Source: Monilinia fructicola (Eukaryota; Ascomycota; Leotiomycetes; Helotiales; Sclerotiniaceae). Taken from it: DNA of 64,000 nt. The notes under the pieces are model-generated. The model saw only the letters and a program-made list of their open reading frames with translations. It had not been told where the DNA came from and did no database searches. Positions 25,691 to 37,900 of the stretch are shown here, in pieces. Numbering within the stretch: position 1 is the stretch's first letter; each line of letters opens with the position of its first letter. The stretch lies in NCBI GenBank assembly GCA_008692225.1, contig VICG01000008.1:755001-819000 (forward strand), given 5' to 3'. Both the position numbers and the translations under genes were made by a program.

Positions 25691-26825
25691 ATGTCTGGAG
25701 TCGCGAATTGGATCAAGGCGCAACGAAAGGGGGATTTGATGGATCTTGCGGATTCAATTGGACTCAAGTAGTATGAGACACCTATACATCCCGTCAACTT
25801 TTTAATATAAGTCGCTGACAGCTATCTCAGTATTGATGGTATCAAAAAGACAGAACTTGAGATTGCGCTTGAGGACTACCTGGTTGAAAATGAATCGCAA
25901 CTCGCTAATGATACGCGCCTCATACCATATTATCATAGAAGGTCCGCTGGCTCACCTGTAAAGAAGGAGCCTTCTTCTGCGCACGAAGATCTGGACACCA
26001 AAAGATCGTTGAGGCGCAGAACCAGACTTACGTCTGAAATATCGGAGGTCGAGAATCAAACCACGTACGTGTCGCGACGCGCGAAGCGCGTTTCTTTGTT
26101 CGGATAGCAACTAACAATTTTGTAGTGACGATTCGGAAACCGAACGAGCACGCTCTATCACTGCTCTCGCACGGACTCCTCGCGCTGGTGCTCTTGCATT
26201 TGCATCAAATGTCCCGCTTCCACCATCTCCGGCTGTCGTCGCAGACGTTATCGACCGCCGCACAGCAGTTTTACGTGCGAAAGCAAATGAATACTATAAG
26301 GACTTGGGTGTAGTCGAGGCTGTGGAGACTGCCCGTGAAACAGTATCCACCGTTGTAGCCCTTGAGTTTATTTTGCTGTTATCAGAGGCATTACAACTTC
26401 AACCAGAGCTTTTGGAGAACAAATACGCATTCACGATTCCCGCGCTTGATTTCTTGAGCACCTCCGAATATGCCGTCAAAATTCCCGATTTATTCCTCTT
26501 GTTGACCACCTCGTTCTGGGGTCCTTTTACCTTGTGGTTAGCCACCAGTCTTTTCCTCCCATTGCTTGGGGCATACTTTTTCAATTTGACAAATAAGCCA
26601 AACACGCGAAGTAAAAGCTATTCATTTGACCCGTTGACATTCAACATCGTAAAGGGACTTTTAACATTCGTGGTTTACGCCAAAGACGCAACTTTTGGCG
26701 GACTAGTGGACCTTGAGCACGTGGCTAGGATAAATTCAGCATTCTATGGAGGGTACCAGAGCATACTTGTTGGAACCGGTATTGGTATTCTGTTTACAAT
26801 TTACGATGCCGCTTTGAAGAAGTGA
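25691..26825 (+). CDS. SAP-like N-terminus plus membrane-spanning C-terminal domain protein
   Basis: Exons 25691–25767, 25831–26064 and 26126–26825 join in phase into 336 residues. The N-terminus (ADSIGLN then IDGIKKTELEIALEDYL) has the two-helix pattern of a SAP motif, which in other proteins binds DNA or chromatin. A charged linker (RRSAGSPVKKEPSS…) leads to a C-terminal half with hydrophobic segments: PDLFLLLTTSFWGPFTLWL running into SLFLPLLGAYFF, then a weaker one near IVKGLLTFVVY, and SILVGTGIGILFTIY at the end. SAP plus membrane segments suggests a nuclear-envelope protein linking chromatin to the membrane; that is inference. The gene starts about 675 bp downstream of the P450 on the same strand, too far for a shared transcript to be assumed. 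Confidence 0.8.
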
Positions 26826-29437
26826 TGTGCTTTTCTAGCCACTGGCTGTCCGCGAGACATGAAGATGCTCGCGTGGCATGAATGTAACGCATACTTTCAG
26901 TTCATCGTCTTTGGATATTTCCCTTCCGTGGGACTCGATTTTCCACGAATAATTTCAAACCTGAGTGCAGTATACTTAGTTTTGCGAGCAGAAGGTTAGC
27001 AATCATTTTCACTCGCTTCCTTGATTTCGTCTATCCTCGATTGTGCCAACATGATCTTCTCTAGTACTGAGATGCATTGGGAAGGCGTTTGAGGCGTGGC
27101 TTATTCGGGATACCTTATTTGGGCCATTTTTTCTTATTGGGGTTTTGGGAGTTAGCAAGGAGTAAGGAATCAGGTTGGTAGTGGGCTGTAGTGGAATTGG
27201 ATGGATAGCATTTTTGCTTATTAGCTTCGTGGAATACCTAGGTACTCTTAAGAAATACAAAACCTACATCCTTATTGGATTTCTGCCTGCTCTAAAGTTG
27301 AAGCCCATTGTACAACATCCGCATATTTAGTTAGTTGATCTGATCGGATGCAAAGTCAGGTTTAACAGAAAACCTGACTGCCCTAGGATAATCAAAGGTA
27401 CAAACTTAAAATGGATTATTTCTTTCAAATTAGATCCACAAGGTCAAATCAAGTAACCCTTCAATGCATGTCGTTCTTGCCAGAGCAGCTTGCTCACAGG
27501 TATTCGGTGAGGTAGGTGTTTTATGGGCTCTAAATTCCAACTGTCGGGTCAACGGTGGGTGTACATTTTCATGATATGTATTGTCCGATATGTATTGAAT
27601 GACTGATTCTATGAGATCTTAAAGGCTTGACAGTAGTGATAAAATATTGACGTATCCAGCTTTGCTATCGATTTATGAGTCTGTACACCCATTAATGCCG
27701 TCCCATGAGGAGATTCCAGCTGAGCAAAAGCATGTTTAAGTCAAAAAATCGTCTTTTAAGAACAAAGGCTATATTTTTATACCTTCTGGTTTCCAAGCCA
27801 CAAGAGCATTCCGTAGCCAACCAAGCAAACGCACCCATATGTATGTGGGCCATCAGAGCATCATTTCCCACTTCAAAGTCTGTTGCTCTCCTCGAGTAAT
27901 GAAGGAACAATTATCGATCTTGATGATGGCAACAATTTGGAAACAATGGACGATATCCCAGGTTGATTATTAGCAGGTGTGAGAGTTCAGTGGTCTGGAT
28001 ACCGGTCTGAACTCGGTAGGCAGGAAGAAAAAATGAGACGATGGAATCATGATTCATTCTGCATGCACATGGTGGGTTTTGTTCGTACGTATTACGTTTT
28101 ACGGTCTTTGCCTGCCCATCCAGCTTCAAATTCTTTCATTAATGAAACAAATTCAAGAAGACCCGCCTCATTCCGATCCATAAGTTCTTTTCTCTCACGC
28201 TGGAGTGCAGAACAATGTCTGGTTCATGATCGGCAACTTTTTCCATGGAATTCTTCTGTTGTTCTCATAGATATATTGGATACATACCTAACCTTGATTT
28301 ACCCTCCCCGGAACGCTTTTCAAGAGGTTAATAGACCACATGATATCGTGTAGGCAGGCGATCGTTTGGGTGAAAAGCTTTTTTTGGCCTCTTTGCTGCT
28401 ATTTCAATACTTGTTGGTGGAAATGCAGCTGAAAGTGTAGTTCAATGATGATGAGGTTTTATATCCTGCGGGAGTTGTAACACTGAGAGCTCCTGATGAT
28501 GCTACCGAGTATTTGCCAGTACTGCCAGGCTGTCATACATTCTACATATTCACTTACTAGTTTTCAAACCCAACTTCGCCCTTCAATTATAACAAATCAA
28601 ACCCTCAAATTAACTTTGAGGTAGGTTTTGTGTCAACTGCGAGGAGCAACTTTCCGTCATGCTCTCTTTGGCCCAGCATGTCACCTCGTTTAGTATCTAC
28701 ACTGTAGAAATTTTCCTTACACATCTACTTGTAAGGCTCATCTGTTCAAAAGTCATGGACTTTAATGACGATGTTGTTTAACTATGGTCAAGAGGCTTCT
28801 GTGCGATAGGAAATATATCACATCTCGTGCGGAGAATGCTAGAGCTAATGTAAAATTCCATCAATATAATGCGTTACCGCATACTTTCCAGCTGTTGTAT
28901 CGTGAATTAAAACAATAAGGATGGTAGCTTTGACGAAATAAGCGCAGAATTGTAGCTTTTTGCGTGGAAGAGTGGGATAAGTTGATGGAGGGGGAAATGG
29001 ACACTGGGTATATCAGGCTATCGATAATGCCAACGTGCTAACGTAAGAATATATAGAAGCAGAGAAGCGTATCAGGAAGAAGGAGAGGGGTTCTGAGAGT
29101 ATGAAGGGATGGAGCTTAGCTGATAAAGGGGCTAGAGAAGAAGAAATGTAAGAGCAAGGTTTGGATGAGCCCCGCTAGGAGGGAAGTTGTGTTGTCATCA
29201 ATGGTTGACGAGAGTTGATTGTCTCAATATTCTACAGCCTTGGAAGAATTATGGACAATCGGGAAAATCTCTATCTTTATCAGAGTGCCCAAAATTTAGG
29301 ACTGCACTTCACAATAAGACATTTCAGATTCTTGAATTCGCGTAGAAAAATCCCAACCCGGCTGAACTGAATGATGAAAGACTCAAACCGTATCTTTTGG
29401 AGATATTACAATCCTTTTTGTCATCCTGTAACTACAG
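26826..29437. other. Intergenic region, no supported gene
   Basis: 2.6 kb between the 3' ends of the SAP-like gene (plus) and the 2H phosphoesterase gene (minus). The longest frame (27979–28353, plus) has no recognisable domain and no splice partners. Nothing else stands out. Confidence 0.5.
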
Positions 29438-30660
29438 CTAGAATCCCTTGCCCAACATCACCGTCTCACCCCCTCCATACCACAACTGACCACGCCTACA
29501 ATCCAAACCCTTCTCCTGTCCTACCACCCATTCTCCATCCTCGTTTCTTTTGCATCCCTCCTGTGGCCAAAACTCCTCTTTCAGCCACACATTGACTTCC
29601 TCGATCAAGTTGATCCAAGCCCGTCGTTTTTCGGGTGTATCATGATCTTCCTGCGTGATAAATCGTCCCACTGTAATATGTGAACTAGGAACCACGTAGC
29701 GGGAATCAATGGAAACACCCGTAGAGCGGGCGATAACGAACAAGGATTGTCGAAGGTGATGATATGTAAAAGCATCGTCTTGGGCCGTTCTTGGATTACG
29801 AGATGATGGGTCCGGAGTAGAAGCAAGTGATTCTCCGGAGGCGGGTAGAAAGGAAAGTGCAACCGCGGCGGCGTCATAGGATAATGTGGGCTTAATGAGA
29901 CGCGCCCGGTGTTGAAGAGGATAATTCGTCATAGTTGATATGGCGGAATTACCTAATTGGTTGATGATAGAGGTTATCTCAGAGGAGGTCAGAGAATGGG
30001 TTATTTCAAGTGCTGTGAGGTGGCACTTGATCTGGGGCATAAGCCAGAGCTCTGAGAATCATGTCAGTGGTGAGAAGTAAAGGATATCATGAGTCCAGAG
30101 ATTCAGCGTATAGTCAGTCGTTACATACTTGGAGCCAAAGTAAGCAGCTTTTGTTGGATAGTCACAACTAATTCTTTGATGTGTTGGGGTGGGCGCGCCC
30201 AGAATACCAGGCAATGACGGGGATCCTCAAACCCAGGCTCAATATTGCGATTTTCAAGCTTTAGGAGAACCGGATCCAATATCATTCCTTGAAAGTCAGA
30301 GGACAGTATCTTGGCTTTCTGTTGAGAATTTCGAGTTTCTCTATGAGTTGCATATCTGGATTGTATTTCGCTCTGAGGGGGTCATTAGTTTAATAATGCA
30401 ATTATCTATAGATGAAGCACTGGTTCTTTCTATACACATGTGCATGCGCGATCAATGCCTCTAAAGCTTCGAAACATAACTTCAAAACTACTGACTTAAT
30501 GGGGTAAGTGGTATCAATAGTAAAAATTAAATACCGGCTCATTGTGGCATGCTTCGATCAGAGCATCATAAGGGTTGGCATATTTGGCAATATCAATACC
30601 GGACAAGTCCTCAAACTTGTTCTTCGAGTCCGCCGAGTCAGCAAGGGTTATAGGGGCCAT
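29438..30660 (-). CDS. 2H phosphoesterase superfamily protein (RNA ligase / cyclic phosphodiesterase-like)
   Basis: Exons 30660–30535, 30479–30438, 30372–30129 and 30051–29438 give 341 residues. Two HxT motifs, the catalytic signature of 2H phosphoesterases, are present: KCHLTALE (His about 148) and SSHITVGRF (His about 262), about 110 residues apart as the fold requires. Members hydrolyse or form 2',3'-cyclic or 2'-5' phosphodiester bonds in RNA or nucleotides; the exact substrate is not predictable here. The middle exon holds QGMILDPVLLKLE and PRHCLVFWARPPQHI, which read as conserved core. Intron 2 starts GTGTAT and ends CCCTCAG with a CTAAT branch. The small second exon (14 codons) is supported by phase and by ALEALIAHAH, but is the least certain part. 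Confidence 0.85.
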
Positions 30661-33600
30661 TTCTCAGCCTCGAGAATAGGTATAGGCTGCTTGAGGGGGT
30701 TCTCTAGTGGAGGAAGAGTGGGAGGGGGTTGGTGAAGGGTTCAATTAGAACATTAAACGATTCACAGTTGTAATGTCTCTTTAAGTCATGTACAATAAAG
30801 GTTTTCTCTTGTTAGGTGAATATGATAAGTATTATGTATCAGAATTCACATGTGCCCAGATGGTCTCTTGTATAGAGAGCGGTTGGGTGGGGGCTAGCGT
30901 CGGCAAGATCCGGAGAAGTTCTCCAAGGCGCTCGGACCCAGTGCAATAAACATCTAGTCTTGGTCAAATCTTCTTCCACTCCGACAGGCTTTTCATTCAA
31001 ACAACTGAAACACAGCAATATAACAAACCATAACCACGACTTCTATGGCTCCTATAATTTATTATATTATTGTCGCATCATAATACAGAGCTGCCTAAAA
31101 CCACAAACGCACCAAACAAAAACTCTCACATCAGTCATTCATTTGTTGAAAGATGATCTTTACCTTTGACGTCAAGATACCACTTGTGATTTCACGAGAC
31201 TGAGGCCTTACATTCCATACATCAGTCTTTTAAGTCAGATTCACGTGGGAAAAAAACAGATAAATATCATGGACTGTTCATTCCCAATCCATCTCCTGAT
31301 GATTCTCTTCTTTGTTTTGGGGGTATGGAATGGGAATGGCTGAGGATTCACTTTACCATCGGCATTCTGGATTTTCCACCTGGACAGTCCCCTGACCTGA
31401 GGTTATAAGCAGGTGGGTAGCCGAGAAATCACTCATCCACTTCTTTAGCCATACGCTTTCTTTCAGGGGGCCAAACTTGGTTGCAGCACTTTCCTTTCTC
31501 CAATTGGTGGAATTTATAATTGTTGTCTTGGGAACTTATCGTTTATCTTTGGCTGGTATGCCCTACATTTTATTTCTGACAATGGAATAAAATAGGCTTG
31601 GAGCATTCAAGACCTGGATGACAGTATCATTCTGGAATCTGCAGGTTGCCCAATCGATTTTGGTCAATAGTTCTCTTCGTTCTGTTTGCTTCCATCTGAA
31701 CTATCATACCTACCTATTTTCAGAGCTTGATTTAATTTGCCAGACGATTTCACTTCACAGGGCACTCATCTTAAATTGCAGAGTATTATGGCCACTAGCC
31801 TTTTCAACTTTGAGAACACCATTTGCCTTCTTGCAATAGATTTACTGCATTGCCGAACTCCTACTTAAGGTGAAAGGCACGCTTTTGCCCATGCAGTACT
31901 TGACACATAACTTTTTATCCTACGATATGGGATAAATGATCTATTGGTATTTCCGTAAATATCAGATTATCATTCGTCGGGACCTCTACTCACGCAATTC
32001 GGCACAAATTCATAATTTTATATCTCACTCGCATAAAAGCATCACATCTTCACCGCTAGCCACATCAAAGGATGTCAGCTTCTTGTGCTTTGCATGCTAT
32101 GTATTTCGCTTGCTACTGTGGGCCACTCTCACCTGTGGTCACTTGCAGAAAGTGTGGACTACTTTAGCTTTCGAATCTAAGCGAGACCTGGAAGTGAATG
32201 AAGTATATGATTGAAAATGAGTCCATGAAGCCCACCAAAATACCTCCACTGCGAGTGTATCCTCTATTGATGAAAACTTTAGTGGAAGAGATGTATTGGG
32301 AATCTTGACTCCGTTGTCTCTCCTGCACCTCACTGTTATCGCAAGGGGAAAATCGATATGATCGAACATCGAGGGATAGAGGCGGATTAGGTATCTCAAA
32401 ACCAATCATCTATCATTCTGATCAACAAATGAATTGCCTTTCGAGAGTATGTTGAGATGCTATGGCAGCACCGGCACCATCTCATCGGCATTTCAAGGCA
32501 AGTTGATCGTTGTTTAGATCATAGAAGCCAATTTAGTTTAAGTAATTCTATCAGGTTCCCTTTTATGTCACAGTGAGTTCCGTCCAAGTGGAGAGACTAC
32601 TCAATACAGCAACGGAACATCACCCTCACGCTATACACCACAATTGTATGTTTTGAGAGAGAGATGCCACTCGGCACGATATTGCTATTACCAAATATCA
32701 AAAGACAAGGTAGAGATGCATCGAACGGTTTCAAGAATAGCGGAAATTGAATATAAGCTCCGAATCTGTCTACTCATCCTCTGGCATACTTGGCTTGGTA
32801 TAATGAAGACGCATGATTTGGAGGATGAAATAACAAAGAGCGGAACTCTTTGATTTCCAAGTACGAATGACATATAAGAAAAGAGTAGCTCAAAAGATTT
32901 TTGTTCCTAAATTGTCTTCTTCAAGACAGCCAATTGGATTGTCTTGCTAGCTCAATTAAACGACAATTTCCAGAGACATCATAAGGAGGCACATACCCGT
33001 AGTCACAAAGTTTACCCCTTCGGCTCGAGAGTAGGTGAAAATAGCCGACTGGCGCTCGGACCAACCACAACATGAATAATGTCACCGAAGCGAAGGGGCA
33101 CTAGACCTGCCTGATCAAAGTTAATCAAGACTGTTATATTTGTTTGCCAATTGTCAAATGGTTGAGAGCCAAAGACATCATACTATGTAGTCAATCCAGC
33201 GGGTTGCTTTTACGAGCGACCTTGGGTTAAATAGTTCATTGATCAAAAGCTACAAAGGGCGCGGCACTGCAAACAATGCAGTCACTTGTTTAAAGAGTGA
33301 AAGAGCATCCAGCCTGCTATAAATTGACAAGGACTGTCTGTCAATATCTCATTATGTACTCAGCAGATATGCCGTAGTAGGCGAATAATAATTGACTCGC
33401 CTGCATAGCTATGTAACAGAGAGGCTCTGGTATCACTGTTGTAATATTGAAGTAAGTAAGGCACACTCTCAGGCTATACCTGTTTCAGGGGCTACTATTT
33501 TAGTATCTGATTGTGGAAGACCTACTTGAAGATCAGTCCCAAGTCTGGATCTCTGTTGTAATCTCAGCTTTGTCAAGATCTACTGACCCAAATCAGGCTT

Positions 33601-34952
33601 AGACATGACTACTATATTCGGTTCCAGTGTTGTAGCAAACGCAGAAGTCTAGCAGCTCTAAGACTTCGCAAAAAAGATGACCTTGCAGGCGGAGAACATT
33701 TGATGTATCCCCCTCCTTATGTCTCATTGTCATGATTGCTTCTCGTCTTAGGTGCTATCGTTGCTTCGACCTGCTTCTTTTGTCTGAATAATTAGCTTGG
33801 TGGTTATTCAAGGTCAGTTAAGCTTACATTATGGTAAAAACTTGCGAATCAGTACTCTACTGCTTCAGAGTCTAATTGACTCTGGAATATTATTCAAATA
33901 CCAGTGGCTGGACTCGAGAAGCAGCTGAGAAATAGAAGCAAGCGCAAGCGCAGGACGAGAGGTTCAAGGCAATTGATAGGTTCTCGAAAACTTTACTAAC
34001 TAAAACGAGGCACAATAGCTGGCAGTGGTCAATGCTCTTCGCTGTTGGGGGTGTGACCGGGAAAGTAGCTGGGTTCTTCCGGTCGCTAGGTCCCGAGGTC
34101 CTTACTTAAATTCCTCTCAAGAGCAAGCTTAAACCCTCAACCACAAATTCGCACCTTCGAAACTGACCCCAGAAGATATCTTAAATTTCAAGTTCCTCGT
34201 ACCAGCAAAGTTATCCTCTAATTTCCTACTAGAAGATTTTACTACGAAGCTGCGAGAGACTCAAAGAGGTAAATATTTCTTTTCTTACAAGTTTCTCCAC
34301 CTTCCTGAAATGTCGCATCTTCCCACGGCAATCCAACTTTTGAATCTATAGCAATCACTGACCAAGCCTCATCAATAGTACCTGCACCAGATTATTTTCG
34401 AGTTAAAGAAGACGCGATCCCTAGAATCACCGCAAGTTTGGTTCCCTTGCTTATATTATCATCACCATTCGATCGATAATATCTTTACACATTGTAAGTT
34501 ACTTTTGTCTCTGGAATTTTTCATGCCGCATTTACTTGTGCTCGTACCCTTCTACTCCATCATCGATCAACAGCCTTGAGCTATCTTGTACTGCTTTCAT
34601 CCTTTCACATCATGAAGAGCATTGTTGTGTCATTGTTCTTGCAATAGTATTGGCTGTTTGCGCTTCCGAAAATACTGAATCAATCTTGAGATCTTCTTGT
34701 TGATCTTCATAATTATTTTCAGCATCAGCCGACAGCCTTTAGCTACTTGGTTACACAAACACTCATCTATTTTGTTTTCAAACAAAAACATTCCATGCTG
34801 CTACGTCAATCTGGGAAACTTATGATTGCTGTTCATAAATTTGCCATTTCAATCAATTCTTTTCTTAACGGCTGTGGTATACCATCTTTACATGTCTTGT
34901 AAATTTCCATTCAAGATAGCTAACCAAGTTCTTGGCAGAGGCGTAATTCACA
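30661..34952. other. 4.3 kb spacer, including the upstream region of the DNMT5-type gene
   Basis: No supported coding region. The last 850 bp before 34953 (from about 34100) are CT-rich with several short upstream ATGs and a GTAAGT at about 34494, so the methyltransferase gene may have a long, spliced 5' UTR. Frames such as 31936–32214 and 32409–32164 overlap on opposite strands and lack domains. Confidence 0.5.
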
Positions 34953-37900
34953 ATGGTCAGAAAGCGCAGTGGAAGACTGCATCCTGTTGGAGTCGATGAT
35001 GACGGTCAACAATCCGAGGAGGAAGATGTTATTGAAACTTCAGCTTCAATGAGCACATCCACCACAAGTATCTTGCCGAAAAAGCGCAACAAACAAAGGG
35101 GAGACGATGCATCCAAAGATTGGACTGAAATGTTTTATGATCGTGGTATTAATACCGACTTACCTCCATGCGACACCACCGCAGATTTTATTGTGGAGTT
35201 TGTTGACAAGTTGATTGCGGGAGGATTCTCACGTGTAACTGACCATTTAAATGGGAGGCCATTGATAGTTGCTACGGCGTGTTCAGGCACAGAAGCTCCG
35301 ATAATGTTTTTATCAATTCTGTCAAAAGGTACTTTCTCAAGAGATTTGACTTTGTCTACTGTATACTGACTTATCAAACGTAGCACTGAGGAAAAAGGGC
35401 TTGAACCTCAAGTTTGAACACGTCTTTTCAATAGAAATTGAACCGTGGAAGCAAACATATATTCGCCGTAACTTTCCTGGTGTTGTGATTCTTCGCGACA
35501 TCACGGAAATTCTTCATTGGATAGACCACCCCGAACAGAAAGGATTGATGTAAGTCGAATCGTCTTAGCCTTCAATTACTAGCTAACTCGTATATAGGAC
35601 TACTGCCTATGGGGCAAAGTACGCCCTTCCCGCCGCTTCGGAAATCGATCTCCTGATTGCCGGGACATCTTGTACCAGCTTCTCCACGCTGAATAGCCAA
35701 CGAAGCACGGATTTGGAGAATGACGAGAACGAGTCATCCCGCACATTCCGTGCATACTCAAAACTCGTTGAATATCTAAAGCCCAAGGTGGCGATAAACG
35801 AGAACGTTGGTACTGGTCCTTTTAAAGCTATGATGAATATGCTTAACAACCATGGATGCATTACTAGCTCGGCATTATTTGATAGCAAACACTTTGGAAT
35901 TCCTCAAACTCGCCAGCGTGGATATCTTATCGCTGTTAACAAATCTTCTTTGGAGCAAGCTGCTGTTCCCGGAGAATACAGCGATTGGAAGACGAAATTT
36001 TCTAACATGAGAGCAACTTTTGGACGCGATGCCAGCACTCCCATTGAGCAGTGGATGGAGACTTCAGACTCAAAAGTCTTGAGGTCTCAAATCGAGCTTC
36101 AGGGAGACGTGCGTTCTTTGGCTGTTTGGTCTACGTGTCAATCTCGTCATGAGGATTATCGTCATGGTCAGCGCCTAGGAACAGGCAAACCTATTACGGA
36201 TTGGAGAAGTACCGGGGTTTTCAGACATCCTGACCACTGGGTTAGGGACATGAAAGGTTTTGTGGAGCGTGTGCATGACTATACTGATGTAAGCCATTTA
36301 CGCGGAGTCGTTAGAGGGTATGATGACCGCTATATCAGGTGAGTTCACTTCTATTTTGTTTTGTATCGTGGGATAAAACATTCTAATCATGTCTCTAGTC
36401 GTAACAACGATTTGTCGCAAAATGTTTACGTACAGCATGATAACACAAAGGGCGGAATCATGTCTTGCCTAACACCCCACGGTGCCATGTTCAACACTAC
36501 CCGTGGCAGCAAAATTACTGGAGATGAAGCTCTTCGCCTTCAAGGAATCGATACTGCCAGCCTTGATCTTGACGGCCTCACTCAAGCGGAGTTGCGGAAT
36601 TTCGCCGGTAATGCAATGACGACCACGGTCGTCGGAGCTGTTACAGCATTTGTGCTGCTCACATTCTTTGCCATATTTGACCGTGGAAATGATGCTGATA
36701 TTCCCGTCGAAGATGCTACAACGATGGCCTTTCGTGGTGAAGAGACCGTGCTATATTCTTGTGAGGATATGACCGTTGTGCAACAGCCATTGACGGTTGG
36801 CGAATGCGTACATCTTGTGGAAGCTTCGGCTAAATATTGCTATTGCGAGGCGCAGACAGAAATTTCGCGATCCATGATTGTCAAATGCAGACTCTGCAAC
36901 CATGTGTCATGTTCTTCTTGCGGTGTCAAGCCAAGACATGCCTACGAACCCCTCAGCTTGTACGTTGCCCGAAGAAGTCTCACCGGACTTACACCCCGGA
37001 TTTACCCATCTTCGATAGAGTTCAACATCGCCGATCGTATGCCAATGACGATTGTCATATCGGAGCTTTTTCGTTCTGATAATTGTATGGTGACATTCCT
37101 TCAGCAATTCGACAACGGAGACATTGATCATGCACAGTGGGCTACTTTGCGCGTGCCTATACTTAAGTGCCTGCAATCTGTCGTTAAATATCAAAAGCCT
37201 GTCCGGTCATTTAATTGGGCCATCTCATGGTTGTCCAGTTCTGCTAGGCTAGAACTGGCTCTTTCAGACACGAAGGTGGAAGCTTTCTTATATGCTCTGC
37301 CAGACCGTACACTGCCGGTCAACAGTCACTTGCGAAAATATCTTGAGAAATTTCCGGTCGCTAGAACTATCCCTCTCTATGGTACCACTGACAGAGATAA
37401 GTGCATGTTTGATTGCACTTGGCAAGTATGGCTCCCAAAGGTTCAGGTGGTAAAAGCAACAGTCACGTGTGGAGGGCATCTTATTCCGTCATACCAAAAC
37501 TCTGTTGGCATTCCCGATTACAAGAAGGATTTTGTGTGGTCCAAAATGACCATTGAGATTCCTGAAAATAGAGGAAATCTCTTACAGAGAGTTTGCGGTG
37601 TTTATACTGCACGTCCCGAATGCCAACAGGCGTTCAACTCGATGCATACAAAAGATGATACTATTGGAAGCGACCAGCCTTTGTTTTTGTTCTTCGATCA
37701 TGAAGGTTCCACTGGGGACTGGTTCAAGCATGGGTTCATCATTACTGATGATCCAGAACGCAAAGAGTGGGGAGTGTACAGGCGAGTCATTGCTAGGCTC
37801 GACTGCTCCTGGGAAAAGCCTGTAGCGCGACAGCTGAATGATTCTTACGAGTTCAGAGATTCTATTTATACCGATACTACTTCACTACAAAAGGCCATGA

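Noticed and set aside
22944..30660. Secondary-metabolite cluster around the P450
   Set aside because: Neighbours are a ribosomal protein, a SAP-like protein and a 2H phosphoesterase; no backbone synthase or tailoring partners are present.
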